From assembly GCA_028278675.1 (NCBI GenBank), contig JAQAJJ010000002.1, forward strand, positions 93,674 through 157,673: 64,000 nucleotides of DNA, written 5' to 3'. A program made the position numbers and the translations under genes. This stretch comes from Candidatus Azophilus lithoversatilis (GTDB taxonomy: Bacteria; Pseudomonadota; Gammaproteobacteria; Pseudomonadales; Azotimanducaceae). Position 1 is the first letter of the stretch; the number at the start of each line of letters is the position of its first letter. The notes below the pieces were generated by a model. The model saw only the letters and a program-made list of their open reading frames with translations. It searched no databases and was not told the DNA's origin. Shown piece after piece: positions 63,933 to 64,000 of the stretch.

Positions 63933-64000
63933 TAGCTTGCCCCAGAACGGCACGCCGTTGATGCCGAAGGAACAACCCGCCAGCCGCTGGGCTGTCTCCA
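63933..64000 (+). repeat. Dispersed repeat element C, cut by window edge
   Basis: AGCTTGCCCCAGAACGGC begins a copy of the element at 37343, same orientation, with the shared ending CCGCTGGGCTGTCTCCA at the edge. It sits right after the DUF3426 gene. Confidence 0.75.

Overview
This window looks like a chromosomal contig from a GC-rich gammaproteobacterium. The evidence is gene order: ilvI-ilvH-ilvC-pssA-msrP, coaBC-algC-argB-slmA, radC-rpmB-rpmG-mutM, rph-pyrE and aroQ-accB-prmA are all arranged as in that class. I saw no rRNA, tRNA, CRISPR array, intact transposase or prophage. The species cannot be named from the sequence alone.

Layout. 0-1.1 kb: 3'-part of a fatty acid desaturase. 1.3-3.1 kb: a 2-oxoglutarate dioxygenase next to an HD-domain oxygenase, the gene pair expected for oxidative cleavage of N-trimethyl-2-aminoethylphosphonate (TmpA/TmpB-like). 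3.2-3.95 kb: decayed relics of a DUF5131 (Gp37/Gp68) gene and its TcmP partner. 4-8.9 kb: a Lon protease and two tandem acyl-CoA dehydrogenases. 9.1-12.1 kb: small accessory genes (DUF2188, DUF4143 ATPase, VOC, ABM). 12.2-17.8 kb: a gamma-synthase-type PLP enzyme, a GST-like protein, dimeric dUTPase, macro-domain hydrolase, NUDIX hydrolase, rph and pyrE. 18-21.1 kb: two HipB-like regulators, each followed by a damaged hipA (one fused to the tail of an ImmA/IrrE-like gene, one reduced to a stub), plus a second GST-like gene and an orphan gene. 21.2-28.9 kb: slmA-argB-algC-coaBC diverging from radC-rpmB-rpmG-mutM and a Uma2-like protein. 29-36.3 kb: branched-chain amino acid synthesis, a cyclase-family lipoprotein, pssA, msrP and a DUF457 membrane protein. 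36.5-40.9 kb: a TPR-like protein, then a pyrophosphate-type phosphofructokinase converging on a membrane pyrophosphatase. 41.1-49.0 kb: a single-strand run of seven genes (two PYROXD2-like oxidoreductases, a GcvT-like protein, a SnoaL-AraC fusion regulator, an unknown membrane protein, a GFA-family protein and a PuuB-like oxidase), apparently a catabolic operon. 49.7-55.8 kb: TonB-dependent receptor, TPR-sulfotransferase, propeller-like protein and AspH-type hydroxylase. 56.2-64 kb: a second DUF4143 ATPase, DUF2333, a lipoprotein, dsbD, aroQ, accB, prmA and a DUF3426 protein.

How the genes work together. Housekeeping blocks supply nucleotides, CoA, fatty-acid precursors, branched-chain amino acids and periplasmic redox repair. 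PPi-PFK and the pyrophosphatase point to pyrophosphate as an energy currency. Accessory loci suggest use of methylated amines or phosphonates and an unknown sulfation/hydroxylation pathway. Several expected neighbours are missing from conserved operons (dut after coaBC, accC after accB, msrQ after msrP).

A striking background feature is a family of short dispersed repeats in the intergenic gaps. They supply misleading 5' extensions to several ORFs in the track, and in two places they have apparently become the first codons of real genes (dsbD and the 43 kb membrane protein).
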